Source of the DNA: Candidatus Paracaedibacter symbiosus
GTDB lineage: Bacteria; Pseudomonadota; Alphaproteobacteria; Paracaedibacterales; Paracaedibacteraceae
Direction of reading: 5' to 3'
NCBI RefSeq assembly: GCF_000757605.1
Contig: NZ_JQAK01000001.1
Coordinates: 1,074,669-1,138,668 of the forward strand
Length of the DNA: 64,000 nucleotides
Shown here: positions 17,626 through 26,979 of the stretch, one piece after another
How the letters are laid out: the number at the start of each line of letters is the position of its first letter
Position numbering within the stretch: the first letter of the stretch is position 1
The notes under the pieces: model-generated
What the model was told of the DNA's origin: nothing
The model's database searches: none
What the model saw: the letters and a program-made list of their open reading frames with translations, nothing else
Position numbers and translations under genes: made by a program

Positions 17626-18066
17626 TTGCTAACAGATGCTTTGTCACCTCCCGTGGGGAGCTTTAAGAATGGTCTAGGTAAAACTTATAAAGTTCAAACT
17701 TATGGAGCCTGGTGCGGAGGGCAAGTAATCTATCATTTATCCAATCAGCTAATCATTTCGGGATTGGCAAAAATACACTTCATCCGCTACGAAGGAAAAG
17801 CCAACTGGATGTTGAGACCTGATCTTGCCCATCCTGTCAGCTTCAAAAACTCTAAAAATGGGATAGGATATAGTGGAAAGGTACGTTTTAACTATGGGGT
17901 GAAAGCAGGCCTAAGCTTGTTTGCTGGAGTGGAAGAAAAAATACTACCCCTTAAAGATGGCCAGACAGAAACATACCTAGCAAATGGATATACAGCCACT
18001 CAAAAAGCCAATAATATAAAATGGAATTCTGCGTCTTTCATGGCCAGATTAAGCTGGAAGTTTTAA
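17626..18066 (+). CDS. C-terminal piece of an outer-membrane beta-barrel protein
   Basis: Alternating hydrophobic and polar residues and a terminal FMARLSWKF, ending in the aromatic residue recognised by the BAM machinery, indicate the last strands of a beta-barrel. It starts at a TTG with no signal peptide, and an in-frame stop lies just upstream at 17617. At 146 residues it is too short for a normal barrel, so it is probably a truncated remnant. The family is not identifiable. Confidence 0.5.
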   Translation: MLTDALSPPVGSFKNGLGKTYKVQTYGAWCGGQVIYHLSNQLIISGLAKIHFIRYEGKANWMLRPDLAHPVSFKNSKNGIGYSGKVRFNYGVKAGLSLFAGVEEKILPLKDGQTETYLANGYTATQKANNIKWNSASFMARLSWKF

Positions 18067-18132
18067 TAATAAAACATTAATCAGCAATCTTTAATTTAAC
18101 TGAAATATGGCTAAGAAAGCAGCCACTTTGTT

Positions 18133-18148
18133 GCCCCCTATCGGGGGC
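18133..18148. other. GC-rich hairpin
   Basis: GCCCCC and GGGGGC pair around TATC between the barrel remnant and the DUF2948 gene, which converge here. No T-run follows on either strand, so termination is uncertain. Confidence 0.35.
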
Positions 18149-18235
18149 CTCGAGAGTTTAGCTACTTTAAGAACTGGGGGAAATTTCCACGCAAAAACGA
18201 CCACCCCCTTAACGAAAGGTCCGCAGAGCCTACTG

Positions 18236-18709
18236 CTAGACTCTACCTTTCATCTCGTCTAAATGATCGTGAATATGCTTTGGCTTAATACGCGTTGGCC
18301 AAGGATGCTCCAAGTCACCTAAATGCATATGCAATTCATCGATTTCTAATCGCACTTCAGGGCCGCCAGAAAAAACAAGGTGAAGTGTGCCTTCTCCATC
18401 GCCATGAATGGTCAAGAGATTATAGGCACGATTTTCATTATTGCGATCTAACCCTTTATGTTGCACTCGCGTTACATGGTGGATTTCAAAACCACTGTGG
18501 ACCCGATGGTATAAAGGCTCTCCCTCATGCTCTAGTTCTCCATGCTCCCAGCAAAAGCGATTGGCAACCGCCCGAAAAGTTTTCGTCTCACGATCGTAGA
18601 CCATAGACATTAAAGGCACGATTGAGTCTTGTAAATGCGTTGCTAAAATCTGCAAATCTTCCAGATCTTTTGCAATCAATTTTAACTGTTTCATGTCCTT
18701 TGTATCCAT
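18236..18709 (-). CDS. DUF2948 family protein
   Basis: Matches the alphaproteobacterial DUF2948 family of unknown function: an N-terminal LKLIAKDLEDLQILATHLQD, then ANRFCWEH, and a C-terminal LHLVFSGGPEVRLEIDELH. At 157 residues it is full length. Its position next to murA is conserved in alphaproteobacteria and supports the assignment. An ATG at 18694 (residue 6) is an alternative start. Confidence 0.85.
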   Translation of the reverse strand: MDTKDMKQLKLIAKDLEDLQILATHLQDSIVPLMSMVYDRETKTFRAVANRFCWEHGELEHEGEPLYHRVHSGFEIHHVTRVQHKGLDRNNENRAYNLLTIHGDGEGTLHLVFSGGPEVRLEIDELHMHLGDLEHPWPTRIKPKHIHDHLDEMKGRV

Positions 18710-18867
18710 AACATCCTCTATATTATAACAATAGGTATCAATTAATACACTTTCAAGGTGTCTACCAAAATATCTAAAGAAATCGGCCCTTCATTGCCTG
18801 ACAAATTTCCTCACAATCTTCAAAAATCTCACCTTTACCGTGGCGATCTTTAAAAGTATAAGGGGTG

Positions 18868-20130
18868 TTAATCGGCTAGCCGTTCAATACTTGCTCCACA
18901 CGCATTTAACTTTTCTTCAATCCGCTCATATCCCCGATCAAGATGGTAAACACGGCTAATAATTGTTTCACCTTCCGCCGCAAGGCCTGCTAACACCAAT
19001 GAGACCGATGCTCGCAAGTCCGTTGCCATCACCGGCGCACCACGCAAGGTTGAAACACCACGAATCAATGCTGAAGAGCCGTGAACTGTAATATTAGCCC
19101 CCATGCGGCATAATTCTGGCACGTGCATGAAACGGTTTTCAAAGATCGTTTCTGTGATCATCGACGCTCCTTGGCATACAGTCATCAGCGCCATCATTTG
19201 CGCCTGAAGGTCCGTGGCAAAACCAGGAAATGGCTCTGTCATAACATCAACACCATGCACCCCATTTGGCGCGCGCACATGAAGGTCTGAGCCAACTTGT
19301 TCTAAAATTGTTCCGGCTTTTTGGAGATGTGAGGAGAAACTTGGAATCAATTCAAGGGATGTGTCTTTCAAAATGATATCACCCCCCGTAATAGCTGCAG
19401 CAATGGCAAAAGTACCTGTCTCAATGCGATCAGGAACAACACTATAGGTCGTCCCATGCAGAGCAGGAACCCCTTGAATGGTAATTGTATCAGTCCCAGC
19501 GCCTTCAATTTTGGCTCCCATGGAGATTAAGCAATTGGCCAAATCTGTAATTTCTGGCTCGCGCGCCGCATTGATAAGACGAGTTTGCCCCTTAGCTAAC
19601 GTTGCTGCCATCAATAAATTTTCAGTCGCTGTCACTGAAACCAACGGCATGGTCACATCTGTTCCAACCAACCCTTTGGGCGCTTTAGCGATGATATACC
19701 CCTCACAAAGATCAATCTCGGCCCCTAAATCGCGCAGACCATTGAGGTGAACATCAACGGGACGCGTCCCAATGGCGCATCCACCCGGAAGCGAGACTTT
19801 TGCCTGACCATAACGAGCCAACAGTGGCCCTAATACTAAGATCGATGCGCGCATCTTACGTACAATATCATAAGGAGCAATAAAACTCGTGAGGGTGGGG
19901 GTTTTAAATTGAATTTTATTTTGAGTTAAATCAGAATCAATAATTGTGCCAAGTTGCACTAATAATTCAGACATTGACGTGATATCCGCAAGAGCCGGCA
20001 CATTTTCTAAACCAACAGTTTGATCGGTTAAGAGTGTTGCCGCCATCAGAGGAAGGCTTGAGTTTTTGGCACCACTTATTTTTATTTGGCCTTTGAGAGT
20101 TTTACCCCCACAAATTCGAATTCTGTCCAC
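18868..20130 (-). CDS. murA: UDP-N-acetylglucosamine 1-carboxyvinyltransferase MurA
   Basis: First committed step of peptidoglycan synthesis: transfer of enolpyruvate from PEP to UDP-GlcNAc. Lys22-Asn23 ([10 protein letters not shown]) and the catalytic Cys118 in [16 protein letters not shown] are present; Cys at this position is the fosfomycin target. Six-fold repeated inside-out barrel pattern is consistent, and 420 residues is the standard length. A short unassigned stretch separates it from the DUF2948 gene. Confidence 0.97.
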   Translation of the reverse strand: MDRIRICGGKTLKGQIKISGAKNSSLPLMAATLLTDQTVGLENVPALADITSMSELLVQLGTIIDSDLTQNKIQFKTPTLTSFIAPYDIVRKMRASILVLGPLLARYGQAKVSLPGGCAIGTRPVDVHLNGLRDLGAEIDLCEGYIIAKAPKGLVGTDVTMPLVSVTATENLLMAATLAKGQTRLINAAREPEITDLANCLISMGAKIEGAGTDTITIQGVPALHGTTYSVVPDRIETGTFAIAAAITGGDIILKDTSLELIPSFSSHLQKAGTILEQVGSDLHVRAPNGVHGVDVMTEPFPGFATDLQAQMMALMTVCQGASMITETIFENRFMHVPELCRMGANITVHGSSALIRGVSTLRGAPVMATDLRASVSLVLAGLAAEGETIISRVYHLDRGYERIEEKLNACGASIERLAD

Positions 20131-20431
20131 GTTTTCCTCTTTTAAAATATTATAAAAAAATTAAAATAATTTCCCGATTCGAGATCAGGATAAAAGTTAT
20201 TGTTATTTGGGATTCTCTATAAAATTTACATAAATCAATCATAGATCGCAAAAGCTCTTGTGACAATTGCAATCTAGGGTCTGTAAACAAAATCTACTGA
20301 AAATAATTTTGAAATGTTTTTAACCGAAAGGAAGCCAAGTTTGGATGGAACACTTTATCCTTCCAGAAACATGGGGAGTTGGAGAGGAAAAACAACCAAA
20401 ATGAACTCCTTTCCATTTCTATTCACAGATC
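20131..20431. other. Intergenic region between murA and dcd
   Basis: AT-rich near murA. The plus-strand frame at 20314-20631 runs into dcd antisense and is a shadow. I see no RNA gene, repeat or terminator. Confidence 0.4.
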
Positions 20432-20977
20432 CTAAAGTCGAGGCAATGTCACCCCTGACTGACCCATATATTTGCCACTTCTGTCTTTATAAGAAACTTC
20501 GCAATCCCCTGCCCCTTTCAGGAACAAGAACTGACAAACACCCTCGTTGGCATAAATTTTTGCGGGCAGTGGCGTGGTGTTGGAAAATTCCAAGGTCACG
20601 TGCCCTTCCCATTCAGGCTCAAGCGGGGTGACGTTCACAATAATGCCACAACGCGCATAAGTTGATTTTCCCAGACAAATCACCAGAACATCGCGAGGAA
20701 TACGAAAATATTCTACTGTACGCGCCAAAACAAAGCTATTTGGGGGAATGATGCAAACATCAGTTTTGCGATCGACAAAGCTATTGGAGGAGAAATTTTT
20801 AGGATCCACAACCGCACTATCAACATTGGTGAAAATCTTAAATTCATCAGCACATCGCGCATCATAACCATAGGATGAGACACCGTAGGATATGACACCT
20901 TCTCGTTTTTGGCATTCAACGAAGGGTTCAATCATACCATTTTTGATAGCTTGGTCGCGGATCCAGGTATCGGGCAT
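20432..20977 (-). CDS. dcd: dCTP deaminase
   Basis: Deaminates dCTP to dUTP, feeding thymidylate synthesis. The signature [20 protein letters not shown] followed by [13 protein letters not shown] holds the catalytic Glu. The N-terminus [19 protein letters not shown] is the usual beginning of the family, so the start at 20977 is preferred over the ATG at 21037, which would add 20 residues without homology. At 181 residues the length fits the proteobacterial trimeric enzyme. Confidence 0.93.
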   Translation of the reverse strand: MPDTWIRDQAIKNGMIEPFVECQKREGVISYGVSSYGYDARCADEFKIFTNVDSAVVDPKNFSSNSFVDRKTDVCIIPPNSFVLARTVEYFRIPRDVLVICLGKSTYARCGIIVNVTPLEPEWEGHVTLEFSNTTPLPAKIYANEGVCQFLFLKGAGDCEVSYKDRSGKYMGQSGVTLPRL

Positions 20978-21083
20978 AATTCCGCCAGAGGTTATTAAAG
21001 AGTCTACTTGTTTATGGGAAGTTAAAACACCAGACATTTTCTTTTTTCCAAATTATTGAGAGATGTTGAAAAAATAGCAGTTT

Positions 21084-21209
21084 TTATTCTACGGCGTCTA
21101 TGTTTTTCTTGAGCTGTTCAGACTCACAATTTACCCGAGGCTCTTGGAGTTGGCGTTCACGCTGCTGGGCTTTCCGTTTGAACAAGTTCTCGCGCAAAGC
21201 TTTAGCCAT
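21084..21209 (-). CDS. Small conserved basic protein, 41 residues
   Basis: A short frame with MAKALRENLFKRKAQQRERQ at its N-terminus and an acidic C-terminus. ALR-NL-RRKAQ-R is a pattern I recall from small proteins near murA and dcd in alphaproteobacteria; function is unknown. The frame is open upstream of the ATG for about 20 more codons after a TAG but has no better start. It lies about 107 bases upstream of the longer dcd start on the same strand. Confidence 0.55.
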   Translation of the reverse strand: MAKALRENLFKRKAQQRERQLQEPRVNCESEQLKKNIDAVE

Positions 21210-21516
21210 TCTTTCTTGTTTTAATAGTTTTTCCTGATTTTGTTTTTTACTGAATCGCTCATCATCATCCTAGATCTTCAAGTTGTTTGGGTATAGCCTT
21301 AAAATTTTCTTGCACCTTTTATGTAGACTGATTATGATTCAAACGTAGGAAATTATGGCTATCAGATTGGGGCGACTTTCATCTTGGCATCATGCGAATA
21401 GTAGGCTCTCTTTAAGGAGCGCTAAGGTATAAGTAAGCCCAAATATGCGAAAACAGAAATCCTAGGTTTGAATCATGGTAAGTATAACTATGTCATGGTT
21501 CTTTCGTCAAGACTTA
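21210..21516. other. Intergenic region before tRNA-Thr with dispersed repeats
   Basis: Holds the repeat GTTGTTTGGGTATAGCC (21282-21298), shared with 13915-13931, and GCGAATAG-AGGCTCTCTTTAAGG (about 21388-21412), similar to a sequence at about 205-227. The beginning also contains the upstream open part of the small basic gene. The tRNA-Thr promoter should lie in this region. Confidence 0.45.
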
Positions 21517-21591
21517 GCCGCTGTGGCTCAGAGGTAGAGCACACCCTTGGTAAGGGTGGGGTCGAGAGTTCGATTCTCTCCAGCGGCACCA
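21517..21591 (+). tRNA. tRNA-Thr(GGT)
   Basis: A complete cloverleaf: acceptor GCCGCTG pairs with CAGCGGC, anticodon stem CACCC/GGGTG encloses the loop TTGGTAA with anticodon GGT, and the T-arm loop is TTCGATT. The CCA tail is encoded at 21589-21591. Confidence 0.96.
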
Positions 21592-21757
21592 CATATCTAA
21601 ACACCCAAAATCTCAACTTTTCGCCAAAAATCCTTACCAGCATTTCCCATGTCTCCACCAAATCCCTTTTAAAAGTGAACAAAACAACTGGTGGTGGGTG
21701 CGGTATTTTAGTGGATACTTTCGGCGGTATAACCAATCTAGATAGATTGCTATATAT

Positions 21758-21943
21758 CGGACAGTCAGGTATGACCGGCTCAATCAAGATATATTCAACA
21801 GCATTGAGGAAGTCCTAGAAAAAGCAACAGCTTGGCTATGGCATTATAATAGCGAAAGGCCTAATATGGCGTTAGGCGGAATAACGCCTACACAAAAGCT
21901 GCATCGTGTAGCTTTTGACAATTCTGCTTTTAACTCTCTTTAA
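21758..21943 (+). mobile_element. IS3-family transposase C-terminal fragment
   Basis: The frame reads RTVRYDRLNQDIFNSIEEV and then WLWHYNSERPNMALGGITP, the end of the DDE integrase core of IS3 OrfB, including its conserved final Glu region and the RPN-ALGG-TP motif. Only about 60 codons remain and no inverted repeats are evident, so it is a relic. It sits between tRNA-Thr and the polysaccharide cluster and its end overlaps the glycosyltransferase gene by 14 bases. Confidence 0.85.
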
Positions 21944-23174
21944 TTTTGGGAGGATTACCCTGGGCCTTATTTAGTACTTCCATAAACCGTTTAGCCGGTA
22001 TTGCCCTATCGTAGGAGGCGGCGAATTTTACCATATTGAGTGAAAAAGACTGCAATTGTTCTACATTATTTAACAAATTGAATAAGGCATTTGCATCTTC
22101 CCCTAAATCATAATTGCCAAGATGAATCCCAATCTGGTTGGTTAACACAATGTTGGAGGCTTCCCCCGCCGGCGCAACCACTACTATCGGTTTGGCCACT
22201 GCCATGGCTTCAAAGATTTTGGACGGAATGACAGAAGAGAAGGCAGGATCATTTTTAAGATGCACTAAAGCCACATCACAGATACTCCACCACTTCTGGA
22301 TATCTATTTTTTTCTGTGGCGGGATAAATATTACATTCGAGATCTGATGCTCTTTTGTATACCGTTCCAAATGGGCTTTTTTGGCCCCCGTTCCTACAAA
22401 TAGAAAAACAATATTCTTATTCTCTAATTGCTTTGCCATCTTTAGAGCATAGGTAAGGTCATGGGCCATTCCCATGGTACCAAGATAACCTATCACCTTC
22501 TTCCCTTCTAATCCAAACTCCTGAACAAGTGACTTATTTTTAAGAGGTTGAGGTTTAAAAAAGGATGTATCTACACCATTTAAAACTGTTGTTATTTTGC
22601 TTTTATCAATGCCGCGATTCACCAGACTTTTTTCAAAAGCAACAGTTTGAGTAATAATTTGGCAAGATTTGCGATACATAAAAAGCTCAAATTTCTCAAG
22701 CAGTCGATAAAGCTTAGAATCTCCTAAAAGAGAAACTCCTTTAATGGACTCAGGCCACAAATCACTGAGTTCTAGCACAAAAGGGGTACGTTTAATTTTT
22801 GCTAGGATTAACCCAGCGTAGCCGGCAAAGAATTGAGGAGAAGTCGCTACAATCACCTCTTTTTTTCTTAAGAAAATCCCCACTATAATCGCCATTACCA
22901 TGAAAGAAAGAAAATCTATAATTCTTAGAAGAAAGCCACTATTGGGGACGATAAATGTTTTAACGCGAATAACCGTCATCCCGTCCATTATTTCTTTCTG
23001 ATACCAACGGTTCTTGTAGCCTGCATATACTTTTCCCTGGGGGAAATTAGGTGCACTGGTTAAAAAAGTGACATGATGGCCTGCCTTTACCCAATGTTTT
23101 GCTCTTTCAAACACACGGGAGGCAGCAGCATTAGTCTCAGGAGGGAAGTTATCGGCAATAAAAAGAATGTTCAT
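21930..23174 (-). CDS. GT4 glycosyltransferase, WbuB-like
   Basis: Retaining nucleotide-sugar glycosyltransferase of the GT4/GT-B fold, resembling WbuB amino-sugar transferases. Start ILFIADNFPPETNAAASRV is typical; the donor site has LGTMGMAHDLTYALKMA and the E-x7-E region PSKIFEAMAVAKPIVVVAP. Two hydrophobic stretches near residues 82-100 suggest membrane attachment. At 414 residues it is full length. It overlaps the heparinase-like gene by four bases and ends the cluster. Sugar specificity is not determined. Confidence 0.85.
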   Translation of the reverse strand: MNILFIADNFPPETNAAASRVFERAKHWVKAGHHVTFLTSAPNFPQGKVYAGYKNRWYQKEIMDGMTVIRVKTFIVPNSGFLLRIIDFLSFMVMAIIVGIFLRKKEVIVATSPQFFAGYAGLILAKIKRTPFVLELSDLWPESIKGVSLLGDSKLYRLLEKFELFMYRKSCQIITQTVAFEKSLVNRGIDKSKITTVLNGVDTSFFKPQPLKNKSLVQEFGLEGKKVIGYLGTMGMAHDLTYALKMAKQLENKNIVFLFVGTGAKKAHLERYTKEHQISNVIFIPPQKKIDIQKWWSICDVALVHLKNDPAFSSVIPSKIFEAMAVAKPIVVVAPAGEASNIVLTNQIGIHLGNYDLGEDANALFNLLNNVEQLQSFSLNMVKFAASYDRAIPAKRFMEVLNKAQGNPPKIKES

Positions 23175-24859
23175 GGCTTAATATAAACTCTCGATTGGCA
23201 AAAATGGGTTAAGGAAGAACAATAAATAATAATTTTCTTGCTGGTGACTTCATAGTTAAAACCGGCGGCATAATTATAATCTTTTATTTCATAAGTGATA
23301 TCCGTATTGGCATAAAAGCTTATTCTAACTTGGGCTGTACTTTTGAGAGACGTAACAATAAGTCCATCTTCAAAAACTTCGTTAATTTCCCAATTGGGAT
23401 GTAAGTGATAATGTATTTCTTTGGTTAAATTATCCTCTTTTGATGAGGAAAAAACCTTTGCTGCCTTATAAAATGTGTCCTGTATATGGATTTGGTCATT
23501 TTTTAGGATAAATTCTCGGTTATGGGTAAATCTCTTAGGTAATTTGGGAATTTTAGTTAAATTTAGAGAAATTCTCGTTTTAGAGAGCCCCCCTTTTTGC
23601 TGAACTACAGGTCTTTTGGCAACCCGGAAACTGGCCCAAACTTCGGCTGTACTTTGCCCTCCCTTGAAGGAAACACAATTATGCGCTGACGTTGATCGTT
23701 GATAAGATCTTTTCTCATTGGTATCATATGTAGACACGCCGGTGTTGACAAAAAGACGTTCTTTTAAAAAACTACATTCAAATGATAAACTTTCCGCATG
23801 GGCATGGCCTGGGATATAAGAGGGTCCAATATTTCCTCCATCGATGATTATTGAGAAATAAGAATTTTCAAGTTTTATAAAGCCCACATTTTCTAAAATA
23901 GTCGAGGAAGAGGAACAGGAAAATCCTAACTTTGCCGCATATCCTCTTAAATCAACAGGTCGAGGAGCAATTCCCAATGTTGAGTCATTAAAAAAAGCAA
24001 TCTCTCCATCGGGATGGGTGAGGACTTCTAAAGCCGATAACATTGTTTGAATTTTGACAGCGAGAAGCTGTTTAAGGGCAAGAATTTTCTTGTCGCCCTC
24101 TTGGCGGAAGAGCAAAATAATATGATAAAGGTCAAGAGCTCCTTCAAGAATAATACAATGATACATAGGGCTTCGCTCAAAATGTGCTCCATCAGCTTGG
24201 ATTTGCTCCTCAAGCTCGTGCTCAAGAATTTGAATCCCAGTTGCTAGAAATTTTTGAGCTCGTTCCCCTTGCAGAACCAATCCAGCAATCACTAAAGCTT
24301 TTGCATTTTCAAATAAATGGTTGCCTAAAAGATGATATTCAATTTGACAAAAAAGGGATTCACATTGTTCAAGGAAGCTATAAATTAGTTCTTCATTAAT
24401 ACAGGAAGGATAAGTGATAAAAAACTTCACCCAATTAACAATACGCAAAGAGAGAGGATAAGGGTCCCACCCACATCCATTTGGCCGTGGGTTTTCCTTT
24501 ATCCATCGGTTGAGAATAGCTACTTTAGCCTCCAAGGGAATATTTTCTAATAAAAAGGAATGATAATGTAAATTATAGAGCCACAGTTTGCTAGGATGAG
24601 CCGTATGCCAATCAGCACGGCTTGTCAAAGTCCTTTTTTCATTAAGAAAGCGAAAAACTAAAGGAGCAACAGTGACGACACTTTGGATAGGGGTTATGAA
24701 GGAGATGACGGGTGAACACCGAAGGAGTTTTACCTCTTTGTCGAGAAGACGGGGAAAAAAAAACCACCGTAGCGGCAGGTAATAGTAGATGCGCCAAATT
24801 ATTTGACGCACCTTTAAGTATTTTAACGTATTAAAAAATAAGGAAAAGCGAGCTAACAT
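23171..24859 (-). CDS. Heparinase II/III-like polysaccharide lyase (copy 1)
   Basis: Belongs to the heparinase II/III superfamily that includes alginate lyases: an N-terminal alpha/alpha toroid (residues ~60-330) and a C-terminal beta-sandwich. Diagnostic residues are in LLGNHLFENAKAL, FERSPMYH, and the central PGHAHAESLSFECSF with the catalytic His; STSAHNCVSF follows. No signal peptide is obvious, which is common for such genes in O-antigen clusters. It overlaps the oxidoreductase gene by seven bases. A second, longer member is at 31238-33232. Confidence 0.82.
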   Translation of the reverse strand: MLARFSLFFNTLKYLKVRQIIWRIYYYLPLRWFFFPRLLDKEVKLLRCSPVISFITPIQSVVTVAPLVFRFLNEKRTLTSRADWHTAHPSKLWLYNLHYHSFLLENIPLEAKVAILNRWIKENPRPNGCGWDPYPLSLRIVNWVKFFITYPSCINEELIYSFLEQCESLFCQIEYHLLGNHLFENAKALVIAGLVLQGERAQKFLATGIQILEHELEEQIQADGAHFERSPMYHCIILEGALDLYHIILLFRQEGDKKILALKQLLAVKIQTMLSALEVLTHPDGEIAFFNDSTLGIAPRPVDLRGYAAKLGFSCSSSSTILENVGFIKLENSYFSIIIDGGNIGPSYIPGHAHAESLSFECSFLKERLFVNTGVSTYDTNEKRSYQRSTSAHNCVSFKGGQSTAEVWASFRVAKRPVVQQKGGLSKTRISLNLTKIPKLPKRFTHNREFILKNDQIHIQDTFYKAAKVFSSSKEDNLTKEIHYHLHPNWEINEVFEDGLIVTSLKSTAQVRISFYANTDITYEIKDYNYAAGFNYEVTSKKIIIYCSSLTHFCQSRVYIKP

Positions 24860-26979
24860 AAGCTCTGGCCAATTTGAATGGTTGTTTTTGCCACCTCTAT
24901 CACTTCATCCAAGGGAATCGGAGCGTCTTCTTTTCCAAGAACCGCTTTGCAAAATGCCTCTACCAGATTCTTTTGCCCCTTATCAGGTGTAAAGGACCAC
25001 ATCTTTTTAAAACCAGGCCAGCCATACCCCTTTAGGGCTCTAAAGTTATCAAGCTGTAAGATTTTTCCAGCACAAAAAACTTCTATACGCTCCTTGGCAA
25101 AGGATTTATGCCCATTGGCAAGATAATGAATTGTTGCTTGAGAGCCATCTTCAAAAGTAAGGGAAATAGTCGCACAATCACTTTGAGAAAGTTGCTTATT
25201 TGGCAGAGCATTGACAGAAAAATTGATGATTTTTCGACCAATGAAAAAACGAGCCAAGTCAATAAAGTGGCACGCTTCACCAACCAAACGACCTCCACCA
25301 ATTTCAAGATCTTGTGTCCAATGATCGGCCGGAATAAATCCCGCATTTATAGTCATAATTAATGTTTTAGGAGCCGGCTCTCTGTCTAATAAACTTTTCA
25401 TCTTCTGACTAAACGGAGAAAAGCGACGATTAAATCCTACTGTTAACAGAGGAACTGTTTTCTTGCTTGCTAACATACGGGCATAATAGGATTCAATTGC
25501 ATCAACTTCATCTAATCTCAAGGCAAAAGGTTTTTCTACAAACACATGCTTTCCAGCTTCCAGACACTTTAAAACATAAGAAGCATGAGTATTATGACGT
25601 GTGGCCACGACAACAGAATTTATTTCTGACGAAGTGATCACCTCTTCAGCTGAGGACGTACTAAACCTAAAACCGAATTTCTTGGCCGCATGGGCGGCAC
25701 TGACCCCCCCGAAAGAGCAAACCGTGTGCATCTTGGTTGCTTGCTGTTTAAAGTAAGGCAACAGGATACGCTGAGCATAATTGCCCACACCAATAACTCC
25801 AACCTGAATAGCCGAAGCTTTTGACAGGTCGACCGCATAGGAAATTGTCTGGGATTTAGATACCTTTGTTTCAGATTCTGAAAATTTTAACAGAACGCCA
25901 AGAGTAGTTTGTCCTTTGGCGACTAACTCATAAGCTTGGGCGGCTTCGTCCACAGAAAAGACATGGCTGATAAGATCATCAACAACTATTTTTCCTAAAG
26001 ACACCATATCCAAAAATGCTTGCATATTGCGTTGGGAAGTCCAACGGACAAATGGTTTTGGATAATCATTTCCCTTTTCTTCATAAACTGGATCATACCG
26101 TCCAGGTCCATAGGAACATGAGACTTGAAATGAAATTTCTTTTTCATAAAAATCCGCCCGGGATAATTTAAGACCCGTGACCCCGACAAGAATAATACGC
26201 CCTCGCTTACGGCAAACCTGGGCGGCATTGTGAATCGGTTCATCTTTATCAGTCGATAAGGTCATTAAAATGCCATCACACTCTTCCCCATTATTGGCAT
26301 GAAGAATAGCCTGAACAACATCACTGACTTTAGCAGCATTGATTGTTTTTGCTTGATATTGGGCAGCTTGTTCTAGCTTTTTCTCATCAAAATCAATCGC
26401 AATAACTTTGCAGCCGCTAGCTCGCAACAGTTGAACAGTTAATAAGCCCACAAGGCCGAGCCCCATCACAACAAACGTTTCACCAAGGGTGGGCCGCGCA
26501 AGCCTTACCCCTTGAAGGGCAATAGCGCCCATAACAGTAAACGCTGCCTGTTGATCAGAGACATTGTCAGGAATCTTACAGCAAAGATTAGGGGAAACGC
26601 CAACGATTTCAGCATGCGCCCCATTGGAAGCCACCCGCTCTCCTACCTTAAAAGAATGCTGGTTTGATGACTTTAACACAATCCCCACATTGCAATATCC
26701 CAAGGGCAATGGTTGCTCTAATTTTGCCTGAACAGATTCATAGGTCGCGATAATGCCATCTGTCTTAACTTTGTTTAAAACCATCCGTACCTTATCAGGT
26801 TGCTTTCTGATTTTCCCAATTATACTTGAGCGTCCAAAATCCACCGCCATTTTTTCTGTACCAATGGAGATAAGCGTATTAAGAGTCTGAATTAGAACAG
26901 TCCCTGCCGAAGATCCAGGCGCTGGCACATCCTCTACATATGTTTGCCCATTTTTAAGATTTTGTAGAATTTGCTTCAT
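24853..26979 (-). CDS. Two-domain oxidoreductase: Zn-dehydrogenase plus Gfo/Idh/MocA (copy 1)
   Basis: The N-terminal ~350 residues are a medium-chain (zinc-type) dehydrogenase with the NAD site VMGLGLVGLLTVQLLRASG, and residues ~385-708 are a Gfo/Idh/MocA sugar oxidoreductase with VGVIGVGNYAQRILLP and the EKPFAL motif. The fusion is typical of polysaccharide gene clusters and is thought to modify a nucleotide sugar or a linked sugar. It is paired with a heparinase-like gene, as is its paralogue at 35251-37380. Confidence 0.85.
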   Translation of the reverse strand: MKQILQNLKNGQTYVEDVPAPGSSAGTVLIQTLNTLISIGTEKMAVDFGRSSIIGKIRKQPDKVRMVLNKVKTDGIIATYESVQAKLEQPLPLGYCNVGIVLKSSNQHSFKVGERVASNGAHAEIVGVSPNLCCKIPDNVSDQQAAFTVMGAIALQGVRLARPTLGETFVVMGLGLVGLLTVQLLRASGCKVIAIDFDEKKLEQAAQYQAKTINAAKVSDVVQAILHANNGEECDGILMTLSTDKDEPIHNAAQVCRKRGRIILVGVTGLKLSRADFYEKEISFQVSCSYGPGRYDPVYEEKGNDYPKPFVRWTSQRNMQAFLDMVSLGKIVVDDLISHVFSVDEAAQAYELVAKGQTTLGVLLKFSESETKVSKSQTISYAVDLSKASAIQVGVIGVGNYAQRILLPYFKQQATKMHTVCSFGGVSAAHAAKKFGFRFSTSSAEEVITSSEINSVVVATRHNTHASYVLKCLEAGKHVFVEKPFALRLDEVDAIESYYARMLASKKTVPLLTVGFNRRFSPFSQKMKSLLDREPAPKTLIMTINAGFIPADHWTQDLEIGGGRLVGEACHFIDLARFFIGRKIINFSVNALPNKQLSQSDCATISLTFEDGSQATIHYLANGHKSFAKERIEVFCAGKILQLDNFRALKGYGWPGFKKMWSFTPDKGQKNLVEAFCKAVLGKEDAPIPLDEVIEVAKTTIQIGQSLC

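Noticed and set aside
18778..18866. Protein-like stretch between murA and the DUF2948 gene (minus strand, TPYTFKDRHGKGEIF)
   Set aside because: No start codon, only about 30 codons; possible remnant but not enough to call.
20314..20631. 105-codon plus-strand frame
   Set aside because: Runs antisense over dcd, which has clear homology.
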